A stretch of DNA of 9,782 nt, taken from positions 1-9,782 of the forward strand of contig JAOTSL010000101.1 in NCBI GenBank assembly GCA_029864945.1. The letters are read 5' to 3'. This DNA comes from Gammaproteobacteria bacterium. GTDB taxonomy: Bacteria > Pseudomonadota > Gammaproteobacteria > S012-40. The position numbers were made by a program, and so were the translations under genes. This document shows, in pieces, positions 6,865 to 9,782 of this stretch. The notes beneath the pieces were generated by a model. It was not told the DNA's origin, did no database searches, and saw nothing but the letters and a program-made list of their open reading frames with translations. The number at the start of each line of letters is the position of its first letter. The stretch's first letter is position 1.

Positions 6865-7391
6865 ACTTTATCTCTCAACGCTATACGGGTAGACAGATTT
6901 TGCGTGCTGTTGCCAATATTGATTGTTGCATCAAGTTGGATAAACGTAATAAGACTGGTGTTGGTTGTAGTTGTGATACCGTCGCTTAAATAATAACTTG
7001 CGGTAAATGTATTAACATTATCGAGTAAAGTTGCTGTTGTTACTGCCGGAATATCATAACTTAGTTCAAGTAAGTTTGATGCGGGAGTGTAAGTTAAAGT
7101 GACAAATGTGCCGTCAATCTTAGTAAATGTTAGTACGCTTGGGGACGCTAGGCCTATGTTATATACTCCTAGGGTATAATCAGTTTGTCGTATTTCTTTT
7201 TCCATCCTCTTAAATGCGTATCTCAATTCACTAAGTTCGGCGATGCTGTCTTTTGTCGCGTTGTATGCCATTCCACTACGACTAACCATTTGAGTCATAA
7301 CGGATCCGATAATAGCAAACACAACCATCGCTATTACCAGTTCAATTACTGTTAGACCGTTGTTTTTTTTAATTGACGAAAACTTTCTCAT
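6861..7391 (-). CDS. mshO: Minor prepilin MshO (PilW/GspJ-like)
   Basis: A 176-residue type IV prepilin. The leader MRKFSSIKKNNG is followed by LTVIELVIAMVVFAIIG, with glutamate at mature position +5. The helix continues into RYAFKRMEKEIRQTDY (about 57-72), a pattern typical of GspJ/PilW minor pilins. The rest is a beta-rich domain with no cysteines. Relatives help start pilus assembly and sit near the tip with MshC, MshD and MshP. It begins four bases after the mshD stop, with only a weak GAG as ribosome binding site, and its stop overlaps the mshP start, so these genes are likely translated together. It is shorter than MshO proteins as I recall them, so the name rests partly on gene order. 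Confidence 0.78.
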   Translation of the reverse strand: MRKFSSIKKNNGLTVIELVIAMVVFAIIGSVMTQMVSRSGMAYNATKDSIAELSELRYAFKRMEKEIRQTDYTLGVYNIGLASPSVLTFTKIDGTFVTLTYTPASNLLELSYDIPAVTTATLLDNVNTFTASYYLSDGITTTTNTSLITFIQLDATINIGNSTQNLSTRIALRDKV

Positions 7392-7395
7392 GAGA

Positions 7396-7797
7396 TTACT
7401 CGACTAAAAAAACTACGGCACTGGAACGAACGTTGCCATTTACTGTGGCGGTAATTTCTGCAGCGACGCATGTGGGTGTGCCGATTGCGGTGGGGCATGA
7501 TGCATGGGCAGCCCCATTGGTGATAATAACATTAAGCGTAAAAGTAGCTGATGTTGGAATGCTGGAACATATGGTGTTGTCAATCAATGCAATGCGAATA
7601 TTTTGTTTTCTTACAACAATGTGTTCGGCGCATGCTTGAACATAGCCATCAGCTTCAGTAGTCTCGGAATTTAAAATAAGGCTTTTTCCTACGCTGCCAA
7701 ACATTCCAACAACTGGAACTGCAACAATGCCTACTGTAATCATTACCATTATTATTTCAATTAGCGTGAATCCACGATGTTTTTTTAGCGTTTTCAT
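7396..7797 (-). CDS. mshD: Minor prepilin MshD (PilV/GspI-like)
   Basis: A 133-residue type IV prepilin. It has a nine-residue basic leader (MKTLKKHRG), then FTLIEIIMVMITVGIVAVPV with Phe at +1 and Glu at +5. Proline at the end of the helix and a short globular domain with five cysteines (AAEITATVNGNVRSSAVVF at the end) fit the MshD/PilV group. Its ATG overlaps the mshC stop by one base (TAATG), a strong sign of translational coupling. The protein would be a minor component of the pilus-priming complex; this role is inferred from the family and the neighbouring minor pilins. Confidence 0.82.
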   Translation of the reverse strand: MKTLKKHRGFTLIEIIMVMITVGIVAVPVVGMFGSVGKSLILNSETTEADGYVQACAEHIVVRKQNIRIALIDNTICSSIPTSATFTLNVIITNGAAHASCPTAIGTPTCVAAEITATVNGNVRSSAVVFLVE

Positions 7798-8309
7798 TAC
7801 AATTTGGTACTGGTGACAAAGCCAGTGATGGGGGAAACAACAATTGTCCAGATCGCATTGTTACCACTTATCGTGAAACTGCTAGGGGTTGTAAGCAAGC
7901 CTAAGTTGTCATTAGGTCGACCAAGGGAGTCGAAATAGAAAGTGCCGATACCGGCAGTGAATGTAACGCCATCTTTAAGACTTATGCTAAAATTATTACC
8001 GGTTGCAGGGTCTTTTATTGCCGAGCCTGCAGTGTTGCAAATTTTTCCAGCCATAGCTGTTCTGTTTGTAAAAGCATAATTTGTGGTTGTTGTTGTAAAA
8101 TCAAGTTCGCACCCCCAGTTAATGGCAAGCGATTGGGCGTGACGAATGTCTTGTGAGATTTTTGTCGCTTGAATACCTGATGAAAATGACATGGAATTGT
8201 TCATTTTTACAGTGGCAACTCCAGCGATTATACCTAGAACAACGATAACAATGACTAATTCAATCAGTGTCATGCCGTGTTGTTTGGGTATAATTAGTCT
8301 GCTTTTCAT
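7797..8309 (-). CDS. mshC: Minor prepilin MshC (GspH/FimT-like)
   Basis: A 170-residue prepilin. Its leader is MKSRLIIPKQHG and the mature helix starts MTLIELVIVIVVLGIIAG, with Glu at +5. The region after the helix, with DIRHAQSLAINWGCELDF (about 65-82), is the hallmark of the GspH/FimT/MshC pseudopilin group. FYFDSLGRP (about 124-132) is a further GspH motif, followed by a last strand pair typical of that fold. It follows mshA across a terminator-like hairpin, so it is probably made at lower level than the major pilin. The ATG at 8309 has no recognisable Shine-Dalgarno sequence (ACACCT precedes it), which would reduce its translation further. Confidence 0.88.
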   Translation of the reverse strand: MKSRLIIPKQHGMTLIELVIVIVVLGIIAGVATVKMNNSMSFSSGIQATKISQDIRHAQSLAINWGCELDFTTTTTNYAFTNRTAMAGKICNTAGSAIKDPATGNNFSISLKDGVTFTAGIGTFYFDSLGRPNDNLGLLTTPSSFTISGNNAIWTIVVSPITGFVTSTKL

Positions 8310-8323
8310 AGGTGTTTTTATAT

Positions 8324-8358
8324 AAAAAAACCGAGGGAATATGCTCCGCCGGCTTTTT
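8324..8358 (-). terminator. Intrinsic terminator or attenuator between mshA and mshC
   Basis: On the minus strand the mRNA could fold a stem from AAAAAGCCGGCGGAG with CCCTCGGTTTTTTT around a 4-base loop (8340-8343), followed directly by a run of seven U (8330-8324). The stem has CCG/CGG and GG/CC pairs, several G-U wobbles and one C-C mismatch, so it is moderately strong. It lies 15 bases upstream of the mshC start and 22 bases after the mshA stop. Partial read-through would give much major pilin and little minor pilin mRNA from one promoter. Confidence 0.7.
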
Positions 8359-8379
8359 AATTTTTAAAATCATGTACTG

Positions 8380-8814
8380 TTAGTTCATATCAACACATGT
8401 TTCTGTGCCAGCAACCGCAGTGTTAACTGCACCTTCTCTATATGAGAAAATGGTATCGGTGCCGGCAGTTATAGCCGCGCCGCAAGTCGCGCTGCTATAA
8501 AATTTGAACTCTAAATCACCTTTCGCTGCTGTATCACTGTCAAAGTCATCTGTTGTACAAATACCGTTACTAGCACCACATGTCATTTGACCAATTTTGC
8601 TAATGTAGGTTGTCCATGTTGGTGTGCCTTGGTCGACTGCAACCGAGATTGTATAGGCAGAAAGTACAGCCCCTCTGGAACCGTCTTGAGCAGATATTGC
8701 TGCTGTGCCGGAAATGTCTGCAAACTTAGGTGCTGCTACGGCTGCTATAATACCTAATACGATAATTACAATTACCAATTCGATTAATGTCATACCAGCT
8801 TGCTGTCTTTTCAT
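8380..8814 (-). CDS. mshA: Major MSHA pilin MshA candidate
   Basis: A 144-residue prepilin. Its leader is only seven residues (MKRQQAG), cut before MTLIELVIVIIVLGIIAAVA with Glu at +5. Then APKFADISGTAAISAQDG continues the helix as in MshA pilins. The globular part holds four cysteines (residues 79, 86, 111, 140), enough for two disulphides, including a C-terminal one near TETCVDMN. The start at 8814 is chosen because AAGGAG lies eight bases before it; a frame open from 8841 would add nine residues unlike a prepilin leader. A strong ribosome binding site, a long regulatory gap upstream and a terminator downstream fit a highly expressed major pilin. It could also be called MshB, since only one MshA/B-like gene is present here. 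Confidence 0.85.
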   Translation of the reverse strand: MKRQQAGMTLIELVIVIIVLGIIAAVAAPKFADISGTAAISAQDGSRGAVLSAYTISVAVDQGTPTWTTYISKIGQMTCGASNGICTTDDFDSDTAAKGDLEFKFYSSATCGAAITAGTDTIFSYREGAVNTAVAGTETCVDMN

Positions 8815-8821
8815 CTTTACA

Positions 8822-8827
8822 TCTCCT
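8822..8827 (-). promoter_or_regulatory. Strong ribosome binding site of mshA
   Basis: The minus strand reads AAGGAG eight bases before the ATG at 8814. It is one of the best Shine-Dalgarno matches in the window and decides the pilin start. The downstream minor pilin genes have weak or no such sites, in keeping with a large difference in protein amounts. Confidence 0.75.
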
Positions 8828-8837
8828 TGTACATGCT

Positions 8838-8868
8838 CCACGCATTTTTTGAATGTTGATACGCGTGG
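8838..8868 (-). repeat. Hairpin near the 5' end of the mshA leader
   Basis: CCACGC (8838-8843) and GCGTGG (8863-8868) form a perfect 6-base GC-rich stem with a 19-base AT-rich loop. It lies between the candidate start of transcription (about 8872) and the ribosome binding site. A stem at the extreme 5' end of an mRNA can protect it from degradation, which would suit a major pilin. Alternatively it could be an operator. The dyad is seen; its role is inferred. Confidence 0.45.
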
Positions 8869-8877
8869 CAGTTTAAA

Positions 8878-8886
8878 TTTATATAA
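8878..8886 (-). promoter_or_regulatory. Candidate -10 region of the mshA promoter
   Basis: The minus strand reads TTATATAAA, offering TATAAA or TTATAT as a -10 hexamer, with transcription expected near 8871-8874. No acceptable -35 hexamer lies 16-18 bases upstream, so this promoter would probably need an activator. The CRP-like site upstream is centred about 90-94 bases before the predicted start, in the range of class I activation. Confidence 0.4.
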
Positions 8887-8919
8887 CCTAACTATCGTCT
8901 GGGTTTCGGAACTTCTTTA

Positions 8920-8942
8920 GGGGGGCTAGGGCGAGGAGATGG
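8920..8942 (+). other. G-rich tract upstream of the mshA promoter
   Basis: On the plus strand (template for mshA) runs of 6, 3, 2 and 2 guanines follow one another (GGGGGG, GGG, GG, GG) separated by 3-4 bases, in otherwise AT-rich DNA. This could fold a two-tetrad G-quadruplex. It sits between the CRP-like site and the candidate -10. No coding frame explains it. Confidence 0.35.
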
Positions 8943-8954
8943 TTTGCGTATGAA

Positions 8955-8974
8955 AGTGTGACTTGGGTCATGTT
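8955..8974. promoter_or_regulatory. CRP-like binding site upstream of mshA
   Basis: The plus strand reads AAGTGTGACTTGGGTCATG, with TGTGA (8957-8961), a 6-base spacer, then TCATG (8968-8972). It matches eight of ten core positions of the CRP consensus TGTGA-N6-TCACA and has A-rich and T-rich flanks on the correct sides. Its centre is about 90-94 bases upstream of the predicted mshA start of transcription. CRP control of MSHA pili would be consistent with carbon-linked control of attachment in related bacteria, but binding here is inferred. Confidence 0.45.
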
Positions 8975-8975
8975 T

Positions 8976-8994
8976 TTTAGAGTTTGTTTCTAAA
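8976..8994. repeat. Perfect dyad TTTAGA-N7-TCTAAA next to the CRP-like site
   Basis: TTTAGA (8976-8981) and TCTAAA (8989-8994) form a perfect inverted repeat with a 7-base spacer, four bases from the CRP-like site. The 19-base span fits a dimeric repressor or activator site. The stem is too AT-rich for a terminator of mshG. No known regulator motif was recognised. Confidence 0.3.
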
Positions 8995-9040
8995 GTGAGG
9001 CTAATAATGTTCCTTAGTTGCAATATTATGTGTTGTTTTG

Positions 9041-9782
9041 TTATTTAATGGCCCCCAACAAACTGATCATCGGTAGGAATATTCCCAGCGCCATAACCAG
9101 TACAATCCCACCGATCATTACTACCATTAAAGGTTCTATCGATGCAGTGAGTGCTTCTATGGTGTATTCAATTTCACGCTCATAATAGTCAGCTACTTCA
9201 CTTATCATTTCATCCAGTGTGCCGGCTTCTTCACCTACACTTATCATTTGTACAACCAGGCCAGGAAATATATTTGCTCGTTTAACATTCAAGGTAATGG
9301 ATTCACCACGTTCTAACCCTGTTCTCATTTCATTTATTTTACTTTCAATGTACGCATTTCCCACCGATGATGCGATTATCTTGAGTGCTTGTACTGTTGG
9401 TACGCCTGCTGTACTGGTGATGGAAAGACTGCGTGCAAAGCGCGTTATGGCTGACTGCAAAATTAGTTTTCCAAATAAGGGTAAGCTGGTCATTTTTTTA
9501 TGCCAAATCATTTTTCCTTTATCGGTTGATATGTATTTCATAAACGCATAGACCAGTAGTGCGGGAATGCTCAAGCACACATACCAGTAGTTGATCATAA
9601 AACTTGAAAACCCCATTAGTATCCGCGTGGGTAGAGGAAGCTCAGCACCAAAGCCTGCATACATACTGGCAAAGTTTGGAATAACAAATACGTTGATTAT
9701 TGTCAGTCCGATAGCGATAATAATTAACACAATCGTGGGGTAACGTAATGCTGATTTAACCTTTGCTTTTGTTTCTTGCTCT
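9041..9782 (-). CDS. mshG: MSHA inner-membrane platform protein MshG (partial, N-terminus beyond window)
   Basis: The frame is open from the window edge and gives the C-terminal 246 residues. It begins EQETKAKVKSALRYPTIV, the segment that ends the first cytoplasmic domain of PilC/GspF proteins. A membrane segment follows (IVLIIIAIGLTIINVFVIPNF), then a short periplasmic region with GFGAELPLPTRIL, then a second membrane segment (about WYVCLSIPALLVYAF). The second cytoplasmic T2SSF domain contains the family signature VVQMISVGEEAGTLDEML-like (VGEEAGTLDEM here). The final hydrophobic segment is PLMVVMIGGIVLVMALGIF. The protein anchors the assembly ATPase and adds or removes pilins. The neighbouring pilin genes support the MSHA assignment. 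It ends 226 bases before mshA with no clear terminator. Confidence 0.9.
   Translation of the reverse strand, partial: EQETKAKVKSALRYPTIVLIIIAIGLTIINVFVIPNFASMYAGFGAELPLPTRILMGFSSFMINYWYVCLSIPALLVYAFMKYISTDKGKMIWHKKMTSLPLFGKLILQSAITRFARSLSITSTAGVPTVQALKIIASSVGNAYIESKINEMRTGLERGESITLNVKRANIFPGLVVQMISVGEEAGTLDEMISEVADYYEREIEYTIEALTASIEPLMVVMIGGIVLVMALGIFLPMISLLGAIK

Noticed and set aside
7433..7639. Plus-strand open frame opposite mshD
   Set aside because: It is the complement of a clear prepilin gene and has no features of its own.
8815..8841. Longer start for mshA at 8841
   Set aside because: It would place the strong AAGGAG site inside the gene and give an atypical prepilin leader; 8814 fits both the site and the leader.
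9001..9030. Possible terminator after mshG
   Set aside because: Only an AT-rich ATAAT/ATTAT pairing without a U-tract is present; not enough to call a terminator.
9219..9551. 110-residue plus-strand open frame opposite mshG
   Set aside because: The minus strand encodes the recognisable PilC/GspF-type domain; this frame is only its complement.
9041..9730. Full-length mshG starting at GTG 9730
   Set aside because: The frame remains open upstream to the window edge with family-typical sequence (KVKSALRYPTIV), so this is an internal valine and the gene is truncated by the window.
1..9782. CRISPR arrays, tRNA/rRNA genes, insertion sequences or transposase remnants
   Set aside because: No regularly spaced repeats, no cloverleaf-like sequence and no transposase frame or matching terminal inverted repeats were found; the cyclase insertion has no visible flanking target duplications.

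Overview
This window is most of a mannose-sensitive haemagglutinin (MSHA) type IV pilus locus from an AT-rich gammaproteobacterium. The assignment rests on two runs of genes on the minus strand. One is a set of prepilin-like genes following a PilC/GspF-type platform gene (mshG, mshA, mshC, mshD, mshO, mshP). The other is a PilM/N/O/P/Q-like set (mshI, a PilN-like gene, mshJ, mshK, mshL). The msh system is best known from Vibrio, Shewanella, Aeromonas and marine relatives. I cannot name the genus from this sequence.

Layout in transcription order (right to left). The window opens inside mshG, whose C-terminal part ends at 9041. A 226-base gap follows, with a CRP-like palindrome, a dyad, a G-rich tract, a candidate promoter and a leader hairpin. 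Then come the major pilin candidate mshA with a strong ribosome binding site and a hairpin with a U-tract after it. The minor prepilins mshC, mshD, mshO and mshP follow, stacked with overlaps of 1 to 4 bases or a gap of 4 bases. mshP carries a glycine-rich linker and an extra C-terminal beta-rich domain. Between 4513 and 5763, on the opposite strand, lies a gene for a REC-REC-GGDEF response regulator with an intact GGEEF motif and inhibitory RxxD site. A 385-base divergent region separates it from mshI, and mshI, the PilN-like gene, mshJ, mshK and the secretin mshL run leftwards off the window.

How the parts fit: MshI, the PilN-like protein and MshJ would form the inner-membrane alignment complex. 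MshK would link it across the periplasm to the MshL secretin, and MshG is the platform on which pilins are assembled. MshA would build the fibre, and MshC/D/O/P would form its priming or tip complex. The embedded diguanylate cyclase is the most notable feature. The MSHA ATPase MshE (not in this window) is a known c-di-GMP receptor, so a phosphorelay-controlled c-di-GMP source inside the locus suggests local control of pilus extension. The gene order is also permuted relative to the Vibrio/Shewanella arrangement (assembly genes after, not before, the pilin genes). No mshF, mshB or separate mshQ is visible at the usual positions.
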